Source: Chromera velia (lineage: Eukaryota; Sar; Chromeraceae). Taken from it: a stretch of DNA of 34,745 bases. The number at the start of each line of letters is the position of its first letter. The stretch's first letter is position 1. Of this stretch, positions 19,661-30,743 are shown in pieces. Made by a program: the position numbers and the translations under genes. The notes beneath the pieces are model-generated. The model was not told where the DNA came from and made no database searches. It saw only the letters and a program-made list of their open reading frames with translations. The stretch spans positions 18,566-53,310 of the forward strand of contig JAHBMJ010005405.1 in assembly GCA_018398765.1 (NCBI GenBank), written 5' to 3'.

Positions 19661-22600
19661 ATGATTATGGTTAAATATCCGCAGGTTCGTCTCCATCTTT
19701 CCCGTCTCGTCCCTCTCCCCCTCCTCCTCCTTCTCCTGCCGCTCGCCTCACTTGCGTTCCGGCTCGAGCACTCATTCTCTTTCTCAAGCTCCAAGAAGAA
19801 GGATGCCTCGAGGGGTTTCACCAGGATGGAAATGGCGGAGACGGCATCAGGCGAACGGGCTACAGCCGTCTCCAGAGAGCCGCTCTTTCAGGGTATTCAG
19901 GGCATTCGGAGGGCGCTGCTGCCTGTGACTAGGGAGAGCTGGGAGGCGCCTTTTCTGAATTACACTAGCGACAGTCCTGGTTCTGGTGAGATTGAAAGGA
20001 ACTGGGCGTACCTCAACAGGGAAAGGAAAGTTCCCGAGTACGTGAGACGCTACGACCTCCAGACTTTCCTTGACCGCAGGTCTGTCCACAGAGACAGACA
20101 ATTAAGGCGCATCTGCCTGTAGAAACAAATGGTTATCTCGTAAAACTCTTACAGTGCCGTTTTTGCCAGAAGCCGCAGCCAACAAGTGGGTGATTTGACC
20201 ACGAACATACGTACAAACAGACCAACCGTCATCAGTCTTTCTTGCAGCTTGTCTCCACTTACCGCATGTCTGTCCGTCAGTCTCTCTACACATGGCCAAG
20301 AAGAGAGTTTGCAGGCTCCTTCACTTGTTGTTGGACTGTTGCCCATCTTCACAAGAAGTTGTTTCCAGACTTGTGAATCTGTTTGTCGATCTGTTTTCTT
20401 CGCATCATGAAATGCCCTCATTGACGGAAGAATTGATCAGTGCCCCTCTTCCGCGCGTGCAGGTTCGTGAATCAACGAATAAATGATTTGAAGCTTCTTC
20501 GGCAGCAGCTTCGGCTCTGCAACGAGGCGGGGGAGGTCCCCCCTTGGGTTTTGGCACTCAAGGGAGTAGTGAAGGTGCCTGGACGGAGGGACAGTGACAG
20601 GTGGGGGGCGGAGTGGGGTCAGGTGTTTTCGGGTCTCTCACGTGTTTTGGCTGCAGAAAATTGTACGGTGGACACTGTGATTTCGGCTCTCAGGGCGGAA
20701 AAGGTGGAGTTGACAGTGCGGGTGATGAAAGAGGAGGAGGGGTTGGGTACCAGTGTGCGAGAGGAGATCATGAAGAAAGCGGACGCGTCTCTTGTTAGCC
20801 AGCTGCAGGTGAGCTCTTGACCTTTGAGCACATTGCATTTAAATACAAGAACCGACGAACCCGAGCACATTCCCTGATCTGCCAACAGAAGTGACTCTTC
20901 GTATGGATGGTTGGATGGAGTTAGACAGCAACGATGCGTAGGCATTTTTACGCTCGGTGGAGAAAAGAGCTCTACCACTTACACTTCCTCTACTTCTGTC
21001 AGCCCCTATCTTACTTTGTTCGTTCTTTTGCATCAGACAAGGTGCATCCACTGACAAGTCAACGCAGCAAGAACATTTTGCGCAACACCACCGACGCCCT
21101 TCTTCTTTCTCTTCTTCCTTTTCTTCTCTTGTCTCACACACGCCCTCGTTTCCGCCCTCTTGCAGGAGCTGCGAAAGATCCGTGCAGATCTCTCCACTCT
21201 CCACCTTCCTCCAGTGAGGCATTCCCAAACTTCCAAGTGGTACCGGTGGGGGTATCTTCGTTGGGTTACGCACTGGACCTCTCTGAAGAAGATTGAGAAG
21301 AGACTCATTCAGGGATTCGGGGCGCTGCCCCCGTTTCCCTCTCCGTCGGGGGAAGGACAAAAAGACCCCAAATTTAAAGGAAATTTCACCGACGATTCGA
21401 CCCCTCTTGTACCAACTCGTGTGCTGACTCTGGGCAGTGGTTTCGAGCAAAAGCCCCCTCAGCAGCAGTCGTTTTGGAAAATTTTGAGAACTCTGTACAG
21501 GGCAGCACACGACGACACCATCGCTGCCGTCGTGCTCGATGGGCTGCCCAGCTGTGTCTCCACTCTGCCGCAAGTGGAAGAGTTCGGAAGGCACATAGCG
21601 CTGCTGCGGCGGTGCGGAAAGAAAGTTTATGGTTTTGAGAGAGGGGGGATCAACGAGAAGGAGCATCCTTTCATGTGTATTCACTGTGACCAGATCTTCT
21701 TCAGTGCTGACAACGCAGGGCTCCTATGGGGTGGGGATGCGAGAGTAAGGACGTACAGAAACTCCACGTATGATAAATTTGGAGTCAAATACCATCGCCT
21801 GGCCACCGACACATACAAAACGGCGGGGGAGGAAAACGTCCGGGATGAACCTACAGCCTCCGCGAACGACACCCACCACTACATCAGTGACCGGATTTTT
21901 CAGGAGAAAGTAGATCTATGGCTCCGTGCGTTCCCGAACAAGACTCAGGAGGACTTCATGAGCCTTCTCAAAGAGGCTCCTGTAGACCTCCGAGAATTGA
22001 ATCAAAAAGGATTTCTGAACCCTCAGGGCTCCCTCGATCATCTTGAAGAAGCCATTGCAACCCCCGAACAACTTCGAGAGAAAATTGACCGACGCTTTCT
22101 CTTCCAAACATCTGAATTCCTTCCCTCTCTCTTTCCCGACTCCTCAGAAGAGGCAGAGGAGGACTCAGACAAATCAATTCTTCCCACCTGGAGTCCCTTC
22201 TTGTCAGATACCAGAGATGCAAATGAGTGGGAAAGCGAACTGCAAGTAACTCAACCGATTTCTCTAGAGTCCATTCGACAGGATGCCATGTCAGAAGAAG
22301 ACCCGACTAATCCCAGATCACCCCTTCCGATGCACCCAACGGAACCTCTGCCATCCCCCACCGACGTAAAACACACAAACCCTGCCGCCAACCTCCGGTC
22401 CAAAAAAGCCTGGAGGTCCCCCCGAGACCCCCCCCCGCCGACTTCTCGCTTCTCGTCTCTGTTCCGGAGAAGGTCCCCGGGCCAGGGCCGAAAGCTGCAC
22501 CAGGGGTTTGTTGAACTTCGCTGGCAGACTCTAGATTCTTACAGTTCTGAAGAAGATGAGATGGAGAAGTGGGAATTTGAGCAGATCGAGGAGTGGGAGG

Positions 22601-23248
22601 GCAATCAAACAACGAAAGGTTGGTTTCAAAAGTTGTGGAGAGGAAAGGGAGAAAAGAAGGGGAACGAAACATCCAATGCCACATCAGTCAGCGAGGAGAA
22701 GGTTGCCTTTGCAAATATCTCCGCAGCTCTGTCGCAGAAAGGAGGGAAGGGATCTGATGGAAAAGGGGAAGGGAAAGGGAAAGAGGAGGGAACTGAAAGG
22801 GGGTTGGAGATGAGAACACGATCTCCCGCTCTCTTGCCTATCGAGAGCGATCCAGATCAGTTTGAGTTCCTCGCGGAACCGAAAAAAAAGGTCAGTCAGT
22901 CAGTCAGTCACTCAGTCAGACAAGCTACATAATAATTGCACCTCCCTCTTGTCCGATCCTGTCCTGTCCTTCTCACTTGATCAGACACAGTCATTCATGC
23001 CTCTCTGAAGTGTTTTTGGTGTGAAAAACTCCGCTTTTTCCAATGCCTTCATTTCTCCTGTCATCTCCTTCTTCCCCCGCTTTCTGTTTTCTCCTTGTTC
23101 CCCCTGTCTGTTCTTCCCTTTCTGCCTCCCTCTCTGCCTCTCCTCTTGTTTTTATTTGCTTTCTTGATTGAAAAATCTAGTTATTCATTCATTTTCTTTC
23201 TTGCCTTCGTTCTTTCTTTCTTTCTTTTCTTTCTTTCTTTTTCCTTTT

Positions 23249-23284
<36 letters not shown>

Positions 23285-24866
23285 TTCTTTCTTTCTTTCT
23301 TTTTTTTTTCTTTTTTCTTTGTTTCTTTCTCCCTTCCTTCCTTCCTTCATTCATTCATTCATTCGTTGAGTCATTCCTCTGTCCATTCATTCCCTCTCTC
23401 TCTCACACACACACACACAGAGAGACAGGGATGGAGAGAGAGAGAGAGATCCTGCGTGATTGCTCTTTGCATCACGTTTGCCTGACGTTTCTCCTCGCCC
23501 CCTGTTTCTCTTCTTTCTCTTCTGCTGTCTGGAATTTTTCTGTTCTCTGGCACGAGGTTCCTTTCCGGTTGCTTTTGCTTTGACAGAGATGATGTTCATA
23601 CTCGCTCCTCCTCTACGCGCATCGTATGCCTCACGTGTTGGTTCCTTTCTCCATATTTGTGTGACATCATTAGAGGATCTCCATTGCATCCCTTCGTATC
23701 TGCAGAAAGCGCAACTGGCTGCGCTGGTTAAGAAAGAAACCGTCGCTTTGATAGACGTCTCTGGACCCATCGGTGTTTCCTCCTCGCCCTTCGGCGGGGG
23801 GGGCACTGCGGGGGATTTTGATGCGAACTTGATGAAGGCAAGGGAGGACCCGAACACGAGAGCCATAGTGCTCTACCTCGACACTCCGGGAGGAAGTGCC
23901 GATGCGTGCGAGCGGCATGCAGCGCTCATAAGGGAGACGCGAAGGGATTACGGAATTCCTGTAGTGTGCGTCATGGGCCAAGTGTGTGCGTCTGCGGGGA
24001 TGCAGATGGCGTCCCAGTGCGATATGATCTTTCTGTCCAATTCCACGATTACAGGGTCCATTGGGGTGGTGGGGGCGCTGCCGACATTTGGGGGTGTCAG
24101 TGATTGGCTGAGACAAAAGAGATACGAGACAAAATGGGGTGGTCGTGTGGCACCTTTTGATTCGCAACGGTCACCCACTGATGAGGAATTTGAGTGGCTC
24201 CAAAAGCTCTTCAATCAGTCGTATGATCAGTTTGTGACGGCTGTGGGAAGAGGGAGAAGGCTCTCGGCAGAGCAGGTTTTTTACATTGCTGGCGGGAGGG
24301 TGTGGTGGGGTGATGACGGTTTACGATTGAGTTTGGGGGATTTCCAGGGGGGTCTGGTTGACGGTGTGAGGGCAGCTGCTGTCCTTGGAAAGATGGCAGT
24401 GACGAACGTGACGGGACTTTCCTTTTCCCCCTTGCCCCGGGTGAAGGAGATCCGTGCGTCTGCAAATGATTTTTTGGCAAGTTTGCTCTTAGACAGCGAT
24501 GACGACGACGAAGTTGGCGGAATTCTGAGGCGGGTCCTGCTTCGCGCCAGGGACCGTTTTTTGTTCGGTCGCTCCCGTCATCATTTGCCCTTGTGGCGTC
24601 TTTTACAACTCATTCGAGGAGGGGGGGGGGAGGAGAGAGTGCGGGGGCCTCTGTGGGAGAGCATCATGTCTTTAGAAGGTGAGACAGGAAGTACGCTAAC
24701 TGCGCGTGAGTGGAAAGAGGTCATTGTACTGCTGGAAAGAGTTTTGAGTCAGGAGCATGGTCGAGAGGGGTCAGGAGGTTTTTTGCCTTCCACTATGATG
24801 ATTGATGAAGAGCTTCTGCAGGTTTATGAAGAGTTTCATGGTCGATCCCCTTACACGTGGTGGTAA
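19661..24866 (+). CDS. sppA: Signal peptide peptidase SppA (protease IV family), probably plastid-targeted, 1216 residues
   Basis: A membrane-associated Ser/Lys protease (family S49); plant homologues act at thylakoids. Exons: 19661-20079, 20463-20808, 21166-22890, 23706-24866; the junctions are in phase (donors GTCTGT, GTGAGC, GTCAGT). The N-terminus has a signal peptide (VPLPLLLLLLPLASLAF) followed by a Ser/Lys-rich stretch, the pattern of a two-part leader for complex plastids. The N-terminal SppA half is at about 340-545 and keeps the general-base lysine in DTYKTA (about residue 473, codon 21817). The C-terminal half, exon 4, has ALIDVSGPIG, LYLDTPGG and the nucleophile serine in VCASAGMQMAS (residue 926, codon 23991), then TITGSIGVVGALP. 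About 250 residues of acidic, Ser/Pro- and Lys/Gly-rich linker separate the halves, making it roughly twice bacterial SppA. An ATG at 19667 could also be the start. Confidence 0.92.
22891..22921. repeat. (GTCA)n array starting exactly at an SppA splice donor
   Basis: Intron 3 begins with seven GTCA-type units, so the donor GTCAGT is repeated several times in tandem. Use of a later copy would add four bases and shift the frame. Confidence 0.9.
23205..23365. repeat. (TTTC)n/(CCTT)n/(ATTC)n microsatellite in SppA intron 3
   Basis: About 160 bases of pyrimidine tetranucleotides on the sense strand, ending in CATT units; a short (CT)n(AC)n stretch follows at 23394-23420. Confidence 0.95.
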
Positions 24867-25218
24867 ACTGGTGTACAAAAAACTTGCCCACTATAAGCAA
24901 CTCATTAACGAATGATGCCTAGGAATGATGCAGATTGATTAGGAGACAATGACCGCCTAATTCCGAGTTTGATTCTAGGTGTGATTCTGATTTTAACATT
25001 TTTTGCCAGACTTTTTTAGGGGGTTCCGTTTTGAAGTTAATTTAGTGGAAGCCCGTTTTAAAATCAATCAATACTTTTTAAAAAAATAATAATTTGAATT
25101 TTATTCAAAGTTGCGATAGTTGTAATTTGATTTTTTTGTACATTTACTTGTGCAAAGGGCTAAAGGCTACTAAATGCTGGTAAAAACTTTTGGGTGGAAT
25201 GAACTGTTTTCAAACAAC
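24867..25218. other. SppA 3' flank, AT-rich, no gene seen
   Basis: Probably the 3'UTR and intergenic DNA up to the end of the LINE. No open frame or structured repeat of note. Confidence 0.6.
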
Positions 25219-25227
25219 TTTTTTTTT

Positions 25228-26549
25228 AAGCACAAATTTTATGTAAGGTTTATTCATATATGAAGTCTGAATTCCTAGTCTGCGTTGAATTAATTTCTAG
25301 GCCATTTAAGCCCTCAGCGGGGGCCTGTACAGCCGCCAGTCCCCCTGCTGACGCCTGTTTGATCGACCTTTGATCCTACAATGCGGTAGACGGACTTGGT
25401 CTCGGTCTCGGTAGACTTTCGTCCACCACGGGGCTGTGGCTATCCACTGGGATACACTCCTCCGGAGTCAGTCCCATACCCCATATGCATATCTGCTCCC
25501 CCTTCCACTGGGGTAGTCTAGAAAAACTTTAGTTGTGCAGGATGTTAAATCTACTTCCCTGACTACACCTCTTCCCCTCACCCCTGCCTCTTCCACATGA
25601 CAGTTCCATCTGACTATCACTGCCTTGAAGCCCACCCTGCTTCATAACCTGAAAGCCTGAGACGGTGCTGTCATGTTCGAGGTCTCTCCCGCCGCTCTCC
25701 TGTCAGCCGTCTGTTGTGCACCATGTCCAGCCCTGGACCAACCATTCGACTGAGTTTGGTGTTCCACCAGTCGCCGCGGCACTGTAGAGCACCCCCACCC
25801 CCCCATCCATCACCATACTTTCCTTTTCTCTTATATCTCTCTCTTCCCTCATCTCTTCCTTTCTCTTTCTCTCTTTTCTTTCTCTTCATCCTGCCCAAAG
25901 AAAACCAGACCTGCTGCTTGGTACCTTTAATTACGATCCCAAGCCCGCCAGTGGTTCCTCTTTTCCGAACCCCTTCAGCATGTCAGCGGTTCCTTCCTTA
26001 TATCTCATTCCTTCCCCCCTCACCCATACCCTAACCATACCACTGACATGCTATGCAGACCACCGCTTTGTCAATCACAGCGGTCTGCAGCCAAGAAAAA
26101 ATTTCCTCTTTCGAGCAGTGAAGGAGAAAACCTAGCTTTTCCTTCCCCTTTTTAGCTCTTCCCACTCCCTATTTCCGTTTGGTCAGTTTCCCCCCTTCCT
26201 TCCCTTTCCCACCCTTTATGACCAGAACAAGAGCCAGGGAAGGTTTGACAGTCATTTTCAGCCCGGTCTTATGACATACCAGCCTGCTTAACTGTCACAG
26301 CCGACCAAAAACTTCCGATTTGGTACTTAGAAGAAACAATCGCCGAATTCTTGGCGCTACGCGGTGACTTAGTGCCCCTCCGTTTCCTTATCTCTCTGCA
26401 TTTCTTCTTTCTCTTTCCCCTCGCAGCGCCTCAGGGGAAAACCTCCAGGGACACGGAGGGAAAAACCCCTGATTGAAGAAAGAGAGAAAGAAAGAAAGAA
26501 AGAAAGAAAGAAAGGGAGAGAGAGAGGGAGAGCAAGAGAGAGATAGATA

Positions 26550-26560
<11 letters not shown>
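25228..26560 (-). other. LINE 2 distal 3' region, no coding frame
   Basis: Sequence downstream of the ORF2 end and its duplication. It holds near-repeats of CCACTGGGRTA (25436-25530), a polypyrimidine stretch at 25800-25900 and a short (AG)n/(GATA)n array at about 26480-26600. No gene is recognised; it may include an older unrelated insertion. Confidence 0.5.
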
Positions 26561-26596
<36 letters not shown>

Positions 26597-27018
26597 TAGG
26601 GGAGAAAAAATGAACGTGTGACAGCCATAAGCATCCTCTTACGGGGTCTTACTTTCCCCCCCCTCTTTTTTTTTTTTCACTCTCCCACCCAGGCTACCCT
26701 GAGCTTATCTCCCAACGGAAAGAAAGTAAGAACGAAGGATGGAAGAAAAGAGAGAAAGCAAAAAGAAACGAAAGAAATAAAAAAAATAGGAAGAAAAGAA
26801 AGTAAACCAGCGACCCTGCTGCCCTGCATTCAATCGGCTTTGAAAGCGAAGGGGACTAGAAAAGGAGGGACAGAAGCAATGAAAGAAAGAAAGAATGAAG
26901 AAAGGGAAGGTTTACCGAAGAGAGGGAGGAGACTTTCTGAGCCGAGAAGGACTCCGCAATAGGCTTTCTATTCTCCATTTATTTGTTTGGCAATGGCTGT
27001 TGTCCTCCTGCTTTTGCC

Positions 27019-27049
<31 letters not shown>

Positions 27050-27457
27050 GAGAGCAGAAGAGAAAAAGTAAAGATCTGTCAGCCACAAGCATCCCCTTAC
27101 GGGGTCTTACTTTCCCCCGTTTTTTTCCCTGCACTCTCCCACCGTGAGCTCATCTCCCGAAGGAAAGAAATTAAGAATGAAGAACGGGAGAAAAGAGAGA
27201 AAGCAAGAAGGAACGAAAGAAATAGGGAAAACAGGAAGAACAGAAAGTAAACCAGCGACCCTGCAGCCCTGCATTCAATCAGCTTTGAGAGCGAAGGAAA
27301 CGAAAAAAGGAGGGACAGAAGCAATGAAAAAAAAAAGAGTGAATAAGGGGAAGGTTCACCGAAGAGAGGGAGGAGAGCCAAGAAGGACTCCGCGATAGGC
27401 TTTCTATTCTTCTTCTATTTGTTTGGCAATGGCTGTTGTCCCCCTGCTTTTGTCAGC
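26561..27457. repeat. Tandem duplication of about 440 bp covering the LINE 2 ORF2 end
   Basis: Unit 1 is about 26561-27018 and unit 2 about 27019-27457. Both start with (AG)n and share ACGGGGTCTTACTTTCCCCC, AAACCAGCGACCCTGC, ATTCAATC and TTTGTTTGGCAATGGCTGTT in the same order, with indels. On the sense strand both copies encode the same last ORF2 residues (QQPLPNK then stop). Confidence 0.85.
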
Positions 27458-28014
27458 TGGTCGGCTTTCTCATTCCCTTCTTCTTTATTATGCGCTTTCA
27501 CCCATTCTAAGTGAATCTTCCCCGGTGCTCTCCTTTGCTATTTTTCCATTTTATTGTACAACTTTCGGATCAGATCTTGATTCTTTATATGCCCCTCCCC
27601 CAGTCTTTTCCATCCTTCTCGAATCCACCTCGGGATATACTCCGTTATCGCTTTTTTTGCGTATTCTGAATCTGTTTTTATTGTTAACTCCGCTGCTTCA
27701 TAGTGTTCTTCTGCCTGGTCTACTGCCTCAATAATTGCCATCAACTCTGCTCTATTGTTTGACTGTTCTCCTCTCAATCGCTTACTTATGTTCAACGGGT
27801 GTCCTTTCCCCCAATACACCCCGTAGCCTGCCTTTGCTCCCTCCTTTCCGTTCCTTTCTGCTGATCCATCTGTGTAAACTACTATCTTTTTCTCTCTGCC
27901 TAACCTTGGCACTCCCAAAGGCTGCCCACTTTGTGCTCCTCCATTTGAACCCGTCCTTTGAGCCGTCCCTGCTTTTCCTTTTCCTCTTACTGTAAGCATC
28001 AAGACTCCCCTCAT
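27415..28014 (-). pseudogene. LINE 2 RNase H domain with premature stop
   Basis: This domain degrades the RNA strand of an RNA/DNA hybrid. Visible: VVYTDGSAERNG (first Asp), NNRAELMAIIEA (Glu), IKTDSEYAKKA (second Asp). A TAG at 27538-27540 then cuts the frame just before the last block, HLEWVKAHNKEEGNEKADQL in the same frame (His and final Asp), which ends at 27415. It lies in another frame from the zinc-finger part upstream, so at least one indel occurred near 28014. Confidence 0.88.
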
Positions 28015-29177
28015 GTCCCAAATTTCATGGCTGACACTGACGGGCCATCGTTTTTCTTTTTTGTTGCTCTCTCGTTCTCTTTTTGTTCTGAATCACTCTC
28101 TCCTTCTTTCCCTTCCATTTCAGATTCATCTTCTATTTCTTCATGCTCTCTTTCTTTTCGACCTCTCTTTTTTCTTTTGTCATCTTGAGAGTCTTGTTTC
28201 CCATATGTCTTGCCCCAATTGCCCCATCCACACTTCTGTGCCAGTTTTTCTTCTATTCTCTCCAATACGCTTGCCACCACTTTGATTTGTCTCTTCAGTA
28301 GTGGAACAAAAATTCTGATATATTGCATTTCAGCCAGATCTTTCATTTGTGTCACAAATCCTCTTACCTTCTCATCTTTTTTCAATTCCTGTCATACTCT
28401 TACTCTTTCTGCCTTCATCTCTTCATATTCAATCAGTGTATGCAATTCATCTCCTATGGGCGCTGTTTCTGTTGATCCCCTCTTCTCTATTTCTTCTCTG
28501 CAAAAAGGACATCTACTTTCTTCATCAGTCAATTCCTTTCCTTCGAACTTCGCTTTACACCGCACTGTCTGGCAGTTCCCTAACCTGAAGAGTAAGACTG
28601 CTTTCCTTTGCTTGAATGAAAGCGTTTGGTCTGTCAAGTAGGGCTGCGGTGTTAGCTTGTCAAATTTTTGCCACTTTTCATGTCTCCAAACTAACCTCGT
28701 TAGTCTCAGTCCTGATCTATCTGTCTTGTGCACTTCATGTAGTTGTTCTGTCTTTAAGAGCTTCTGTCTCTCTTCTTCCTTTTCCCATGGTTGATTTCTT
28801 GTTGCCTCTTCCCATAAGCTTCTCTACATTCCCCCCTCTACTGACGAAATGAGGCTTCTTCCCCACTCTGGTGTTTCTATTATATCATTTCCTTCCTCAT
28901 TTCTTCCTGTTAATTTAGGTAATTTAAATACCCCCTCTTGTTCTATCCCCAGCACGTCACAACACTTTTCCAAATACTGTACATATTCTTCTTTATCTTT
29001 TTTTCCCCTGATTTCCACCAGCTCTTCCATTACTTTCCTTGTCAGGTCATGTCCCCCTCTCTGCACTACCTTCCATATATATTGCAGCATGCGAGTCGCC
29101 GCTTTAAATCTTGCGGGTCGAATGCCAAACTCAAGAAGTGTGTGTGTGCGGGAGGAAAAATGTGGTACATACATCAC
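28011..29177 (-). pseudogene. LINE 2 region between reverse transcriptase and RNase H, with zinc finger
   Basis: One frame broken by a TAG at 28824 and a TGA at 28392. The middle contains CPFC and, further on, H in ELHTLIEYEE. The usual LINE pattern is C-x2-C...H-x(3-4)-C, so the last ligand seems to be Tyr here. Downstream is a charged Lys/Glu-rich segment. Confidence 0.7.
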
Positions 29178-30743
29178 TTATCTGCAGAAATTCAACCAGA
29201 GATCATCCATTTCTCCCCACCCGGTCTCGCTCCCTCCCCTTGTGACCCACCCTTGCAACAAAGTTTCACTTGCTACTGCTCTGCACATTTTCACAATCAC
29301 TCCCGGTGGGTGTCGACCAAGCATTGTGAGTTCTACTTTCAGTCCATAAATCTTTTTCCTTGCTTTCTTCATTCTTTCCTCGAGTCCATACCTCCAGCCC
29401 CCGTCTTTCCTTACTGTTTCTCCTAAGTAGCAAAATTCCGTGTCTTTTTTCACCGTTCTCCCTCCAAAAAATAGTCTTCCTCCCTCTTTTTCTTTCTCCC
29501 ATGCTGTTCCTAAGAACACATGCACCGTCTTTTTCATATTCACCGTAAGTGACCTTTTCTCACAGTACTTGTCTAACTCATCTAGTTGCCACTGCACCAT
29601 GCTCTTCTCTCTATGCATGATTACCAGATCGTCCGCATACATTAAGCATGGTACCTCCACCATTTTTTCTTTTTGTCCAATCCTCAAAGCCTCTGCAGGT
29701 CTCTGCAATTGCTTCCCTCTTCCTCCCCCCCCTTCCCCTTCTTTTAGTACTCTGGGTAGGTCATTCACAAAAATAATAAAGAGGAGTGGAGACAGTGGAT
29801 CTCCCTGTTTTACCCCCCTTTCCTCTTGGAACCAGAATTGTCCCCCTTCCCTTCCCCCCATCCCTTTCTCTGTCTTGTCCATCCTTGTGGTCGCCCACAC
29901 TTCCTTATACATTCCTCTCACAATTCTGACCCACTCAGGGCTCACATCTTCTTCCAACATTCTCTTCCACAGAATCTCTCTATCTACTGAATCGAAAGCT
30001 TGTTTCAAATCAACAAATACACTATGCACTCCTGGTCTTCTGTTCTTTCTCAACAAATGTTGGAACAAAAACAATGCGTCTCCGGGTCCTTTTCCTTTCT
30101 GAAATCCAACCTGCATCGGTGAAACCTTCACTTGCTTCCTTACTCTTGCCTCTACTAGTACACTGTATGTTTTGTACATGTGAGAGAGTAGGTGGATCGG
30201 TCTGTATAACTCTGTAAGGTTCACTTCTTTTCCCTCCTTTAGTATTGGTACGATGATACACCTGTTCCATGCGTCAGGCACCCAACCATATACTATGCAT
30301 ACATTGAAAAGGAGAGTGATTGAAGAAAGGAAGAGGTCATTCTCTACCTACCATCTCAACAACTCGATTGATAATCCATCTATTCTTGCTGCTTTTTTCC
30401 TCTTTCCTTTCCCGGTCGCTTCCTTTACTTCCTCTTCGCTGAAGAGTTCTTCCTTCTTGAGCCCCGACACCTCTCCCCTTTCCAGTTTCCTTTCTAGTCT
30501 TTCTGCTCTCCTCCGTTTTTCCTCCTTTGTTTCCTATTTCTCTATTGAATTCCCAAACACTTCAGCAAAATGTTCTGTGAAGTCTGAATGAGACGGCTTT
30601 CTGGGTGGGGCCGATGATGTTCCATCCACTGCCTTCTCATTTCTTTCCCCCCTGATTCTCTTTATCAAATTCCATATCTTTTGCGGGTTCTCTCTCAGCT
30701 GTTCCTCTAATTGTCTCTGTAGTCCCTCCTTCTTTCCTTCCAT
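29178..30743 (-). pseudogene. LINE 2 reverse transcriptase
   Basis: Blocks in order: NPQKIWNLIKRIRGE and ARIDGLSIELLRW before the core, IIVPILKEGKEVNLTELYRP, motif A VFVDLKQAFDSVDRE with both Asp intact, motif B RGVKQGDPLSPLLF, motif C LMYADDLVIM, motif D LTVNMKKT, motif E FCYLGETV. The polymerase core itself (30281-29181) is open. Stops TAG 30534, TAG 30348 and TAA 29178 flank it. Confidence 0.92.

Noticed and set aside
19255-19674. 139-codon plus-strand open frame upstream of SppA
   Set aside because: Rich in Arg/His/Cys from GC-rich sequence, no motif, and it overlaps the likely promoter. The SppA signal peptide starts in another frame.
23095-23583. Phe/Leu-rich membrane-like open frame
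   Set aside because: Encoded by the TTTC array in SppA intron 3.
25714-26034. Open frame in the LINE 2 3' region
   Set aside because: Pro/Ser/Leu-rich translation of a polypyrimidine tract on the strand opposite to the element; no motif.
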